A stretch of DNA of 64,000 nucleotides from an uncultured Bacilli bacterium. GTDB lineage: Bacteria > Bacillota_I > Bacilli_A > RF39 > UBA660. The DNA lies in NCBI GenBank assembly GCA_934095825.1, contig CAKOKQ010000001.1:103327-167326 (forward strand). The letters run 5' to 3'. The notes beneath the pieces are model-generated. The model saw nothing but the letters and a program-made list of their open reading frames with translations. It was not told the DNA's origin and did not search any database. The stretch's first letter is position 1. Each line of letters starts with the position of its first letter. This document shows, piece by piece, positions 27,012-36,769 of the stretch. The translations under genes were made by a program, and so were the position numbers.

Positions 27012-28211
27012 ATGAAGAAGTTATTGGTTTTATTAATATTATGTTGTCCTTTAATAATAAAGGCTCAAGATATTGATAATTATTATATAAATGCTACTAT
27101 AAATAGTAATGGAGATTTATTAGTAGAAGAATATATTGAAACTAAAGAAGAAGATGGCTATTTTGAACGAGATATTTATTATCAAGACGATTATGTAAGT
27201 GATGAAAACACTTTAAAAACTTTAGGGTATACATCCTTAAATAACGGTAGTGGTGTTGAATTTCTAACTGTTGGCAGTGTTGCCAAAACGAAAAAAGATT
27301 CCGATCAAATTACTGGGGTTAAAGAATTTAATAAAGTTAATGTTGGAAGTCTTGGCGATACAGGAATTTATTTATTAAGAAGTGATGAAGGAAAAGACTA
27401 CATTAGGCTTTATAAAACCAGCAATGATGCTTACTATCTAAAATATATCATTAAAGATTTGGCGGTTAAACATAATGATATAGGAGAAATTTATTTTAAT
27501 CTTATAAAAAATAATAAAGATAATATAAAAAATTTAAAAGTAGTTATTAATTTACCCGATAATAAGAAAGCTTATGCTTTTAGTGCAGGAGCCCCTGTTA
27601 AAAAAATAAATAATAATAACTATAAAATAGAATATTTATATAAAAATGTTTTGGAAAATGAAGATGTTAAATTAAGAGTTTTATTTGCTAAAGATTTAAT
27701 TAAGAGTACTACAAAGTTAAGTAATATAGAAGCTTTAAATAAAATTATAAATACTGAAAAAAAGAATAATAATAGTATTAAAGGTTTGGACCATTTTTTA
27801 GAAATAGCTATTTTGGTTTTAGTAATAATTAATTATATGTTACTAGTTAATTATACACATAAAGGTTTATTAGATTATAAAAAGTTAAGTAAGATAAGTA
27901 AAAGAATTAAAAATAAAAAGACATTTCTTTATGGTATTATTGGTATTTTCCTAATAATTGTTCTTAGTTTTTTAAGACTATTAGGTATAGTTTTATTACT
28001 GGCTAGCATTATTGTTACATCATATATGATTAATAAAAGTAAAAATGATAACAGAGTAAAGTATATTGGCATTATGTATGTTCTTATTATGTTTATCTGT
28101 TGTTTTAATTTAATAAAGGATAATAATATTTTTTATATAATTTTAAGTATTGCCGATATGATAAGTCTTTGTAACTTAGCTGTTATGGAAAAAATCAAAA
28201 AAGTTAAGTAG
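27012..28211 (+). CDS. Truncated DUF2207 paralog
   Basis: The 399-residue paralog of the preceding gene shares the signal peptide and opening (DNYYINATINSNGDLLVEEYIE) and the same YLKYIIKDLAVKHNDIGEIYFN stretch. It lacks the helical insert, the winged-helix cytoplasmic part and the Gly-rich tail. After about residue 255 it has several membrane segments only. It probably arose by duplication of the upstream gene followed by loss or replacement of the C-terminal half. Both might form one membrane complex. RBS-like AAAGGTG is close to the ATG. Confidence 0.82.
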   Translation: MKKLLVLLILCCPLIIKAQDIDNYYINATINSNGDLLVEEYIETKEEDGYFERDIYYQDDYVSDENTLKTLGYTSLNNGSGVEFLTVGSVAKTKKDSDQITGVKEFNKVNVGSLGDTGIYLLRSDEGKDYIRLYKTSNDAYYLKYIIKDLAVKHNDIGEIYFNLIKNNKDNIKNLKVVINLPDNKKAYAFSAGAPVKKINNNNYKIEYLYKNVLENEDVKLRVLFAKDLIKSTTKLSNIEALNKIINTEKKNNNSIKGLDHFLEIAILVLVIINYMLLVNYTHKGLLDYKKLSKISKRIKNKKTFLYGIIGIFLIIVLSFLRLLGIVLLLASIIVTSYMINKSKNDNRVKYIGIMYVLIMFICCFNLIKDNNIFYIILSIADMISLCNLAVMEKIKKVK

Positions 28212-28259
28212 AAGTTTTAAAAATAATAACCAAAAAAAGAAGCAGATTGCTAATTTAAG

Positions 28260-28296
28260 ATAGTAATATAAGTAAATTTATGTTACTATTTTTTTT
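28260..28296 (+). terminator. Terminator between DUF2207 paralog and RpiB-like gene
   Basis: ATAGTAA and TTACTAT form a 7-bp stem, extended by ATAA/TTAT, and eight T follow. Confidence 0.8.
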
Positions 28297-28345
28297 GAAG
28301 GGAGAAATAAGTTAGTATAGTAATTAACTTATTAAAAAGATAAAA

Positions 28346-28969
28346 ATGAAAATAGCGTTAATAAATGATAATTCACAGAGTAGTAAAAATGCTTTGATTT
28401 ATAAAGCTTTAAAAAATGTATGTGATAAATATAATTATGAAGCAATAAATATAGGAATGAAAGATGAAAATGATAAACCAATTACTTATGTTGAGGAAGG
28501 ATTAATAGCCGCTATTCTGTTAAATAGTGGGGCTGCCGATTTTGTTGTAACCGGTTGCGGTACGGGCGAAGGGGCAATGCTTGCTTTAAATAGTTTTCCA
28601 AATGTTTATTGTGGTCTTATTACCGATCCTACTAGTGCTTATCTGTTTAGTCAAATAAATGGTGGTAATGCTGTGAGTCTGGCATATGCTTATAACTTTG
28701 GCTAGGGTAGTGAAATAACTTTAGAAAATATTTTTAATGAGTTATTTAGAGAACCAATTGGCGGCGGCTATCCTAAAGAAAGAGCAGAAAGTGAAAGAAA
28801 TAACCGCGAAATTTTAAAGAAAGTTAAAAATGTTACAACTAGACCATTATTGGATAGTTTAAAAGATATTAATAAAGAATTGATTGAGCATATTTGTCAA
28901 AATGAAGTCTTTATGAAATCTTTAGAAGAAGCTTCTTGTTTTGATTATTTGGAGGTATTAAAAAGATAA
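28346..28969 (+). pseudogene. RpiB/LacAB-family sugar-phosphate isomerase interrupted by one amber codon
   Basis: The N-terminal 119 codons (MKIALINDNSQSSKNALIY, GLIAAILLNSGAADFVVTGCGTGEGAMLA) are a clear RpiB/LacA/LacB-type isomerase. TAG at 28703-28705 ends the frame, yet the same frame continues for 87 codons as GSEITLENIFNELF, GGGYPKERAESERNN and so on, ending at 28969. That is the expected C-terminal half. As I recall homologs, the stop falls where FGWG is conserved, so TGG to TAG would be a single change. The rest of the frame is undamaged, so this is a very recent nonsense mutation, a sequencing error or readthrough. The downstream gene overlaps the true end by one base. Confidence 0.8.
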
Positions 28970-29439
28970 TGTATAACGAAAATAAAGTGGTAATTATAAA
29001 TTCAAAAGGAGAAATATTGCCTCTAGGGCGTCTTAATTCTTCAGATTTACATGGACAAATAATATCAAAGTATTTAAAAGAAACATATTCAAATGTTAGA
29101 GTGTATCAGTCTTTAGATTATGATACTTATTTACCAGTTTTATTTTATTTTTGTGCGATGGAAGAAAATATTCTTTTAATCAATACTAGTGAAAAATCTA
29201 AAAGACCAAGTTGTACCTTGATTTTACCTAATAATTACAAGGATAATTTTGCTAAGGTAAAAGAGTTGTTATCCTTTTTTGGAGCTTATGAGTTTATAAT
29301 TGAAGCTTATCCATATTCTGATAATGGCTTTCCTAGATTTAAAGTAGAAATTGAAAATATTAATCAAAAAGAAGCTCTAACTACTTTAGAAAATGGTTTA
29401 GATTTAAATAACGACGATGTTAAAAAGCTCTCAATGTAG
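28969..29439 (+). CDS. Hypothetical protein coupled to RpiB-like gene
   Basis: The 156-residue protein is not recognised. It looks globular and alpha/beta with no membrane segment. Notable stretches are SKGEILPLGRLNSSDLHGQIISKYL, and TLILPNNYKDNFAKVKELLSFFG near the middle. Its ATG overlaps the RpiB-like TAA (TAATG), with GGAGG 13 bases upstream. It therefore belongs to the same transcript and may act on the same sugar phosphate. A terminator follows directly. Confidence 0.65.
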   Translation: MYNENKVVIINSKGEILPLGRLNSSDLHGQIISKYLKETYSNVRVYQSLDYDTYLPVLFYFCAMEENILLINTSEKSKRPSCTLILPNNYKDNFAKVKELLSFFGAYEFIIEAYPYSDNGFPRFKVEIENINQKEALTTLENGLDLNNDDVKKLSM

Positions 29440-29450
29440 AGTTTTTTTTA
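29422..29450 (+). terminator. Terminator after hypothetical gene 28969
   Basis: CTCT and AGAG close a small hairpin extended by AAAAA/TTTTT, followed by more T. The stop codon lies within it. Confidence 0.6.
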
Positions 29451-29629
29451 AGTTTTAAAAATTGTTGAAGCCTTTTTTTATAAATTTAAGTAATTAAAAA
29501 GAAAAAAATATTAAAAAATGCTAAAAAAATAATTTTCTAAAATAGAGATGTGCTATACTTAAAAGGTAAAAAATAATGAAAAGAGTAATGATATAGTCTA
29601 GTAAAATAGATTAAGATTTAGGTGGAATT

Positions 29630-32230
29630 ATGAAGAAGTTAAATAAAGAAAATAATAATGAACTTTTGATGAAGGAATATTTGGAAATTGCTTTGGAAAA
29701 TAATGATGCAACATATAGCCGACTAAAAACGAATATTACTGGTTTAACCACTAAAGAAGCTAAAAAAAGATTAGAAGAAAGTGGTAAAAATGTCACAATT
29801 AAAGAACAGAAAAGAAATGCTGGATATTTTTTTCTGGTTGCATTGAAAGACGAATTCGTTTTAATTCTTATTTTCTTAAGTATTATTAACTTTCTTTTAG
29901 GCGACACTTTAGGGTCAATTATTATTTTTGCTATTGCTTTAGTAAGTGCTAGTGTAAGGTTTGCTCAGGATTATTCCATATATAAGTTTAATCAAAAATT
30001 AAAAAGTAGTGTGATTTCTAAATGTTTAGTTTTAAGAAATAATAAAGAAGTAGAAATAAATATTACGGATGTTGTTGTAGGAGATATCGTAAAATTAACA
30101 GCCGGTTCCATTATTCCTGCCGATATTAAACTACTAGAAGCTAAAGACTTATTTATTAATCAATCTATTTATACTGGCGAAAGCGTTTTAATTGAAAAAA
30201 GCGATTTGTTAAGAAACGAAGAAAAGCCCGATTTATTTAATATTTCTAATATAGCTTTGATGTCTTCTAGTGTTGTTAGTGGTCTTGGTACTGGGGTTGT
30301 TGTTCGGACGGGAACCCTTACTTATTTAGGAAAAGTTGGCAGTAAAATTAAATTCAATAAAAATAATACTAATTTTGATAAAGGCATTAAAAGTATATCT
30401 AAGTTACTGATAAAATGTATGATAGCTGTTTGTTTATTTGTAATAGTAGTTGATGGCCTTATTAAGCATAATTTTAATGAAGCTTTGTTATTTGCATTAT
30501 CGGTGGCCGTAGGAATTACGCCAAGTATGTTACCGATGATAGTAAATGTTAATTTGACCAAAGGAAGTAAACGCTTGGCTGAAAAGAAAACTTTAGTCAA
30601 AAATATTTCTTCAATTCAAAATTTAGGGTCAATCGATATTTTGTGTACGGATAAAACCGGAACTTTAACCGAAAATAGAATAGTTTTGCAACAGTATATT
30701 GACGCTAACGGGAAAGAAAATCAAAATGTTTTAAAATATGCTTATCTTAATAGTTTGTATAGTACAGGAATTAAAAATTTAGTTGATAAAGCCATTCTTA
30801 GTTATGGTAAATTACACGATATTGATAAGAAAATTGTTAAATATGATAAAATTGATGAAATTCCGTTTGACTATACAAGAAAAAGACAGAGTGTAGTTGT
30901 TAAAAATAAGAATGATTATTTAATGATAACTAAAGGGGCTTTAGAAGAAATAATTAGTCATTGCAACTGGGTGCAAGTGGGTGCCAATACTGAAAAACTT
31001 GCTAAAGAAAAAATTGAAGATATAAAGGCAAGAGCGCTTGAGATGGCTAGTTTAGGTATGCAAGTTATTGCCCTTGCTGTTAAAAATTCCTATTCTGATA
31101 GCAAATTTAATGCTAGTTTTGAAGATGACATGATATTCATTGGCTTTGTTGCTTTCTTAGATCCAGCTAAAAAGGGCGTTAAAGAAACTTTAGTTAACTT
31201 GCAAAAAATTAATGTTAAAACTAAAATTTTGACAGGGGATAATCCTTATGCGACTAAAAATATTTGTAATCTAGTAGGCTTGAACGGCGATGAAATTTTG
31301 ATTGGGAGTGATATTGATAAGATATCTGATGAAGAATTAATACCTAAATTGGATGTTGTTGATGTGTTTGCCAGAATGAATCCAACTCAAAAAGAAAGAA
31401 TTGTTAGTTTGTACAAGAAATGTGGTCATGTTGTTGGCTACATGGGAGATGGTGTTAATGACGCTCCGTCTTTATCAAGTGCTGATGTTGGTATTTCGGT
31501 TAATACTGCTTCTAGTATTGCTAAGGAATCTAGTGATATTATTATTTTACAGCAAAGTCTTAAAGTTGTTTATGATGGTATCATTGAAGGCCGCAAGGTT
31601 TATGGTAATATTATTAAATATATGAAAATGGCTTTGAGTGGTGATTTAGGTGATGTTTTCAGTATTATGGTTGCTAGTGTTTTCTTACCATTTTTACCTT
31701 TAATTCCTATTCAAATGTTGTTACAAGATTTTATTTATGATTTTTCGCAATTGGGTATTCCTGATGATAATGTGGATAATGAGTTTCTAGAGGCTCCTAA
31801 AAAATGGAATGTCAAAAGCATTTCTAGATTTATGATAATCATGGGACTTACAAGTAGTGTAATTGATGTTTTAGCTTTTCTTTTATTCTTATTTGTTTTT
31901 AAATATAATACAGTCGAGATGGCTTCTTATTTTCAAACAGCTTGGTTTGTTACTTGCCTAATAACAGAATTATCTATTATCTTTAACATTAGGACTTCCA
32001 AAATTCCTTTCACCGAATCTAATGCTTCATCTAAGTTAAATATTTTAATTGTTTTTTCTATGATTTTAACTATATTAACACCAATTCTTTTAAGTAAAAT
32101 TGAAACTTTTGATTTTGTTATTTTACCTGTAAGTTTTTATATATGTTTAATTGCGCTTGTTTTACTTTATTTTCTTTTAGTATTGCTTGTTAAGAAAATT
32201 TATATTAAAAAATATGGAGAGTGGCTATAG
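29630..32230 (+). CDS. mgtA: Magnesium-transporting P-type ATPase (MgtA family)
   Basis: This 866-residue P3B ATPase imports Mg2+. It shows YTGES (181-185), the MgtA-type membrane motif ITPSMLPMIV near 296, the KNISSIQNLGSIDILCTDKTGTLTENR block with phosphorylated Asp341, the hinge GYMGDGVNDAPSL, and a full set of C-terminal membrane segments. Length is normal. TAGGTGG is five bases before the ATG. The 190-base leader shows no M-box-like structure that I can see. The DUF4186 gene overlaps its stop. It differs from the CtpE-like pump at 18043 in the M4 motif. Confidence 0.92.
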   Translation: MKKLNKENNNELLMKEYLEIALENNDATYSRLKTNITGLTTKEAKKRLEESGKNVTIKEQKRNAGYFFLVALKDEFVLILIFLSIINFLLGDTLGSIIIFAIALVSASVRFAQDYSIYKFNQKLKSSVISKCLVLRNNKEVEINITDVVVGDIVKLTAGSIIPADIKLLEAKDLFINQSIYTGESVLIEKSDLLRNEEKPDLFNISNIALMSSSVVSGLGTGVVVRTGTLTYLGKVGSKIKFNKNNTNFDKGIKSISKLLIKCMIAVCLFVIVVDGLIKHNFNEALLFALSVAVGITPSMLPMIVNVNLTKGSKRLAEKKTLVKNISSIQNLGSIDILCTDKTGTLTENRIVLQQYIDANGKENQNVLKYAYLNSLYSTGIKNLVDKAILSYGKLHDIDKKIVKYDKIDEIPFDYTRKRQSVVVKNKNDYLMITKGALEEIISHCNWVQVGANTEKLAKEKIEDIKARALEMASLGMQVIALAVKNSYSDSKFNASFEDDMIFIGFVAFLDPAKKGVKETLVNLQKINVKTKILTGDNPYATKNICNLVGLNGDEILIGSDIDKISDEELIPKLDVVDVFARMNPTQKERIVSLYKKCGHVVGYMGDGVNDAPSLSSADVGISVNTASSIAKESSDIIILQQSLKVVYDGIIEGRKVYGNIIKYMKMALSGDLGDVFSIMVASVFLPFLPLIPIQMLLQDFIYDFSQLGIPDDNVDNEFLEAPKKWNVKSISRFMIIMGLTSSVIDVLAFLLFLFVFKYNTVEMASYFQTAWFVTCLITELSIIFNIRTSKIPFTESNASSKLNILIVFSMILTILTPILLSKIETFDFVILPVSFYICLIALVLLYFLLVLLVKKIYIKKYGEWL

Positions 32231-32595
32231 TGATTAATGAATTGCAAATTAATAAATTGCTTGATAGCTTAGCTAAGTCAAAATTTAGAGGTTCATTTCA
32301 TTTAAATTCCAAAATGAAGAGCTATGTTTTAGAAAAGGGTTTAAATAAAATAAAGAGTGATGCTTACGATTTAATTAACAAAAGGCTAGCACCTGCTAAT
32401 CCGTTAAATGATGGTAAACAAACACCAATGCGGCAAGTCCATCCGGTTTTTATTGCCCAACACGCTTGCGGTTGTTGTTGCCGTGGTTGTTTAGAAAGAA
32501 TACATCATATCCCTAAAAATAGAGAGTTATCTGCTAACGAAATAGATTATATTGTTGAAGTTATAATGAATTGGATAAAAAGAGAAATAGATTAA
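32230..32595 (+). CDS. DUF4186 family protein
   Basis: The 121-residue protein carries the family's invariant-looking core: SKFRGSFHL near the N-terminus, then KQTPMRQVHPVFIAQHACGCCCRGCLERIHHIP. That core has five Cys and several His and probably binds a metal. GTG at 32230 overlaps the mgtA stop (TAGTG), with GGAG about ten bases upstream; GTG 32221 would leave no room for that site. Translation coupled to mgtA suggests a metal-linked role, which is inference. The family is otherwise uncharacterised. Confidence 0.83.
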   Translation: MINELQINKLLDSLAKSKFRGSFHLNSKMKSYVLEKGLNKIKSDAYDLINKRLAPANPLNDGKQTPMRQVHPVFIAQHACGCCCRGCLERIHHIPKNRELSANEIDYIVEVIMNWIKREID

Positions 32596-32677
32596 ATAGT
32601 ATTTTTAATAAATGATATTGGCTTTTGCTAGCATCTTCTTTATTAAATAGGTTGTAAATGCTTTAATTTAAAATTAT

Positions 32678-32701
32678 GCAGTATATAGTGCAGTATATAG
32701 T
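32678..32701. repeat. Tandem 12-bp direct repeat
   Basis: GCAGTATATAGT occurs twice back to back about 90 bases before the membrane-protein gene at 32792. It may be a regulatory site or simple slippage. Confidence 0.6.
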
Positions 32702-32791
32702 AATGAGGATAATAATAGAAAAAAATCATGATATTGCTTATTAAAGTTATTTTTGTTAGAATAGACTTAAGTGAAGGAGAGTTTTAAGTTT

Positions 32792-33820
32792 ATGAATGGT
32801 TTTACAAATCCCATTATTAAAGAGGAAAAAAGTAGACATTTAAAGAATGTGTTTATTGGTTTTATATTATTAGGATTATGTTTAGTGTGTATTATGTGGG
32901 GGATATTTGCCTCAAGAGATGCTAAGAATAACATGGTTAGTTTTCATGATGTTATTGTTAATCAGAATAATAAAGAAGATGTTTTAGCCTATGTTGATTC
33001 GGATATTTTTCCTTATCTATTTGCTAGTTATGAAAATGCTACTGAAAAGTATTATTTAATTAGAGATAAGGATTATATGTATATTGCTTATATGAGTAAT
33101 GATGATTATGAGCGCCTCAAAGATGAATCTTTATATACTGATGGTAAAACAGAAAAGTTGGTTGGTGTTTCGACTCTAATACCAACTGATGTTAAGAAGT
33201 TAGCTATTGAGACTGTTAATGAATTATGGCCCGATGAAGAAATTACGATGGCTGATTTCGATAACTATTTTGGTAGTGTTTATTTAGATATGACTTCTTC
33301 TGAGATTGATGTTGCTTTTTGGCAGATTTTCTTGGCTTTTATTTTTGGCATGATAGGCTTTGTATTTATATTTACGGGTTTAATTTGTAATAAGCGCTTT
33401 ACAAAAAATATTAAGAGATTATCAATTGCAGAAAAAGCAAAAATTGATGCGGAAACTCTAGATAAAGAGGCATTTTATTATAATAATATTCATTTATATT
33501 TGACACCAAATTATGTGATTTTGATGGATAATACCTTTCAAGTTATTCCTTATACTGATTTTTTATGGCTATATAAAATTGAACAACGAGTTAACGGAAT
33601 AAAATCGACTAATTCAATTATTGGTGTTGCTAATAATGGCAAGACTTATAGAATTGCGGTAGTGCCAGCTTTAACTAAGAAATATATGGAAGTATATGAA
33701 GAAGTTTTTGATACTATAGCTAAGAAAAATGAAGAAATGTTAATTGGCTATACAGCTGAAAATTCCAAGATTGTTCGAGAAAAATTAAAAGAAATAAAGG
33801 CTGCTAAGAAAAATAAGTAA
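32792..33820 (+). CDS. Two-pass membrane protein of unknown function
   Basis: The 342-residue product has membrane segments at about 21-43 and 180-205, enclosing an extracellular domain of about 130 residues. A cytoplasmic C-terminal region looks like a small beta-barrel (YNNIHLYLTPNYVILMDNTFQVIPYTDFLWLYKIEQ, then NNGKTYRIAV). This pattern resembles unnamed DUF families of gut Firmicutes with a PH-like intracellular domain. AAGGAGAG lies ten bases before the ATG at 32792, so the upstream GTG frame at 32771 is not used. It is monocistronic, with a terminator directly downstream. Confidence 0.75.
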   Translation: MNGFTNPIIKEEKSRHLKNVFIGFILLGLCLVCIMWGIFASRDAKNNMVSFHDVIVNQNNKEDVLAYVDSDIFPYLFASYENATEKYYLIRDKDYMYIAYMSNDDYERLKDESLYTDGKTEKLVGVSTLIPTDVKKLAIETVNELWPDEEITMADFDNYFGSVYLDMTSSEIDVAFWQIFLAFIFGMIGFVFIFTGLICNKRFTKNIKRLSIAEKAKIDAETLDKEAFYYNNIHLYLTPNYVILMDNTFQVIPYTDFLWLYKIEQRVNGIKSTNSIIGVANNGKTYRIAVVPALTKKYMEVYEEVFDTIAKKNEEMLIGYTAENSKIVREKLKEIKAAKKNK

Positions 33821-33862
33821 TCCCATTTAGGAAAAAAATATAAAATAAAAACAGAAATTAAT

Positions 33863-33910
33863 AAAAAACTATTTAGCAATTTATTAGAAAATTTGCTAGA
33901 TAGTTTTTTT
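33863..33910 (+). terminator. Terminator after membrane protein 32792
   Basis: AAAACTATTTAGCAA pairs with TTGCTAGATAGTTTT apart from one mismatch and is followed by a T run. The A-rich left flank could make it act in both directions. Confidence 0.85.
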
Positions 33911-33943
33911 CTGTTTTTTAAAGATAGCTAAAAATTAATAAAC

Positions 33944-33969
33944 CAAAAAAGAGCTCTTTGCGAACTCTT
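33944..33969 (-). terminator. Terminator of recU-PBP operon
   Basis: On the minus strand AAGAGTTC and GAGCTCTT form an 8-bp stem with one U-G pair around GCAAA, followed by six U. It overlaps the PBP stop codon. Confidence 0.8.
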
Positions 33970-36769
33970 AATCATTTGTTGTATTACAACTATCAGCTAT
34001 AGTAAATGTACGGGAAATACTATAAGTTTTACCATTGTAACTTACATTGTAAGTTATTTTATATTTACCGTTTAGTGATAAATTAATGCGTTTTACTGTT
34101 TCATTAGTTTCTATATTAAGAATAGTAGAGTCTAATACTTTTATATCTTCGGTAATGTTATTACCATTAATATCAGTAGCAGTAATAGTTGTATTATCGT
34201 TATAGTAAGAATTATTTGTTATACGACTGCGACATTCATCTTTGCTGGAAATTTTTAAAGATATACCATTTGCTGAAGAACCACCAGTTCCTGCAATAAT
34301 CTTAAGACCAGTAGAAGCATTATCTTTAAATATTGAATAGTTTGCTTTAACGATAAATGTGTAATTAGTACCACCAGCACCTTGATAAGTGTAGTTTGGC
34401 TCTTTGGTTTCGCCAAGGAATTGGAGACCATCACCAGTTTGAAGGTAAACAGAATATCTTAATTCGCCAATATATTGATTATTATAAGATAAACGATTTT
34501 GGTAATATTTAGAAGGGGAGTATTTATAGTTTTCATTGAAGTATTTTTGTAAGTAATCACTGTTTATAGCATCAGGGGTATTAATTGGATTCCATGATAA
34601 GTAAACGGTTGAACCATTTGTGGTTGCTTTCCCATTAGTTGGATTTTCTAATTGCTGGTATCTAAATGATGTTTCAGTTGGTTCGGTACCTTTTTTGAAG
34701 ATTTCAGTCATACGCATATTTGATGGTGTATAAGCACTTGGTAATTGTAAAGGCACAGTTTCTTTTTCAACTTCAACTTCAATAATACTACTTGGTTTTT
34801 CAAAACGCGAATTTTTCTTAAATATCCTTTTACCGATATTATTCATTATATTATTTTTTACACGGTTAGCATTACCCATAGTAGTATAAGTGGTCTTACT
34901 TAATTTATCATAGCCATACCATACTGCAATAGAATAATCAGGAGAATATACTAAAGTCCAGTTATCTCTTGAAGGAGTTACTTTAATACCAGCAGCTGCA
35001 ATGGCATTATTTGGATAAGTAGATGTACCAGTTTTAGCAGCAAGATCAGTACCACTTACAGTGAATGAGCCACCAACGCTATAAGAAGATTTAGCTGTTG
35101 TTAACATGCTATTTATCATGTAAGCTGTTGAATCACTCATGACTTTTTCTTTCTTAGGTTTATTTTCATAAACATCATCGGTGTCAATAAATTCTATTTT
35201 TGTAAATGAATATGGTTCAATGTAGTAGCCGCCACGAGCAAATGTAGCATAAGCTGCTGATAATCTAACAGCAGAAACGGTATCGAAAGAACCAATTGAA
35301 TATGATTCGTATAAATCTTTGCCATAATTGATACCCATACTATGAACAAAATTAGCAATTTTATCTTTATCTACAGATTGGAATGCTTGAAGAGCGGGAA
35401 TATTTCTTGATCTAGCAAGCGCAACGCGCATCGTAAGTTGTCCCATATAACTTCCATCCCAGTTTTTAATAGATTGACCGTTTGAGTAAGACATTGCTTC
35501 ATCAAAATAATAAGTTCCGGGGGAAGCATTGTTATATTCAATAGCAGGACCGTAATCAAAGATAGGTTTTGCTGAAGAACCGGGTTGGTAAGATTCAGAA
35601 GTAGCACGGTTAAATTCTTGAACGCCCTTTTGATTACGCCCACCATAGATACCGCTGATAGACCCGTCATTTACATTGATAACACTCATAGCAACTTGTT
35701 CGTCGTCATTTTTCCATTTATTATAGGTATTAGTATTACCAGCTGTATTTAATTCATCCTGAATTGCAGGATCTAAAGTTGTATAAATTTTCATTGGTAC
35801 CGTAGCGGGATTTTTACCAGTAATTTCTTTAACTTCGGCTTGGACTGTATCAATAAACCATTGATATTTATTTAAGCCATCATCGACATTTAAATTGGTT
35901 AAAGATTCAACGGGAATGCTTTTAGCGTCGTTTAATTGTTCTTCAGTAATATAACCGTGACGATACATTAAATTTAAGACCGTATCGCGTCTTGTTGTAC
36001 ACTTTTCAACATTAGTAAACGGATTAAAATCACTAGGGGCATTAAATATTCCGGCTAATATTGCTGCTTCTGGCAAGGAAATATCACGAACGCTTTTACC
36101 AAAATATCTTTGTGAGGCTTGTTCGATACCATAAGTATTGTTAGCACCCAACCATGGAGTATTAACATAAAATTCTATAATTTCTTCTTTGGTATATTTC
36201 TTTTCAAGTTTAAAGATAGCTAGGTAAATATCGGTAAATTTACGAATGATACCAGCTATTCCGTGGGAGTCTTTACGGTCAGTATAGGCCATACCAACAA
36301 CTTGCATGGTAATAGTAGAGGCCCCACCAGCTCTAGAGTTACCTTTTAATTGACCAAGAGAAGCTTTAGCAAAACGAGCAATATCAAAGCCGTTATGTTG
36401 GAAATATCTAGAATCCTCAGTGGCAATGATTGCATCTACTAAGACTTGTGGTATTTCATCATAAGTTACAAGTTGACGATTTTCTGCTCCAAGACGACCG
36501 TATTCTTCACCATTTTTATTATAAAGTATAGAAGAACTAGTGTTATATAATTTATCAGTATCAAACTCAGGGGCCGAAGTAATTATATAAATGATACCAA
36601 AAAGGCCTAAAATCATGATGGCAATTAAAACTAACATGATTAAACTTAAGATAATATGTCTACTTTGTCTTTTCCTTTTTTGATGATATGTTTTTTGTGA
36701 GTTAATTTTTGTCTTGATATTATTTACATTTCTTTGTAAATTTCTTTTGGAATTATTTATTTTTTTCAT
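33968..36769 (-). CDS. Class A penicillin-binding protein (PBP1-like)
   Basis: This 933-residue bifunctional peptidoglycan synthase has a basic N-terminal tail and a membrane anchor at about 39-64. The glycosyltransferase domain has catalytic Glu118 in ATEDSRYFQH and the GGASTITMQ motif near 148-156. The transpeptidase domain has SxxK at 398-401 (SSAK), SRN at 454-456 and KTGTS at 579-583. The last 280 residues are beta-rich, with fibronectin-like stretches (TVYLSWNPI, YTFIVKANYSI) and a final Cys-containing domain. It overlaps recU by 17 bases, the order known from B. subtilis recU-ponA, and ends in its own terminator. It shows that the cell makes peptidoglycan. Confidence 0.95.
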   Translation of the reverse strand: MKKINNSKRNLQRNVNNIKTKINSQKTYHQKRKRQSRHIILSLIMLVLIAIMILGLFGIIYIITSAPEFDTDKLYNTSSSILYNKNGEEYGRLGAENRQLVTYDEIPQVLVDAIIATEDSRYFQHNGFDIARFAKASLGQLKGNSRAGGASTITMQVVGMAYTDRKDSHGIAGIIRKFTDIYLAIFKLEKKYTKEEIIEFYVNTPWLGANNTYGIEQASQRYFGKSVRDISLPEAAILAGIFNAPSDFNPFTNVEKCTTRRDTVLNLMYRHGYITEEQLNDAKSIPVESLTNLNVDDGLNKYQWFIDTVQAEVKEITGKNPATVPMKIYTTLDPAIQDELNTAGNTNTYNKWKNDDEQVAMSVINVNDGSISGIYGGRNQKGVQEFNRATSESYQPGSSAKPIFDYGPAIEYNNASPGTYYFDEAMSYSNGQSIKNWDGSYMGQLTMRVALARSRNIPALQAFQSVDKDKIANFVHSMGINYGKDLYESYSIGSFDTVSAVRLSAAYATFARGGYYIEPYSFTKIEFIDTDDVYENKPKKEKVMSDSTAYMINSMLTTAKSSYSVGGSFTVSGTDLAAKTGTSTYPNNAIAAAGIKVTPSRDNWTLVYSPDYSIAVWYGYDKLSKTTYTTMGNANRVKNNIMNNIGKRIFKKNSRFEKPSSIIEVEVEKETVPLQLPSAYTPSNMRMTEIFKKGTEPTETSFRYQQLENPTNGKATTNGSTVYLSWNPINTPDAINSDYLQKYFNENYKYSPSKYYQNRLSYNNQYIGELRYSVYLQTGDGLQFLGETKEPNYTYQGAGGTNYTFIVKANYSIFKDNASTGLKIIAGTGGSSANGISLKISSKDECRSRITNNSYYNDNTTITATDINGNNITEDIKVLDSTILNIETNETVKRINLSLNGKYKITYNVSYNGKTYSISRTFTIADSCNTTND

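Noticed and set aside
29451..29629. Magnesium riboswitch before mgtA
   Set aside because: The region is short, very AT-rich and lacks the conserved M-box helices; no structure stands out.
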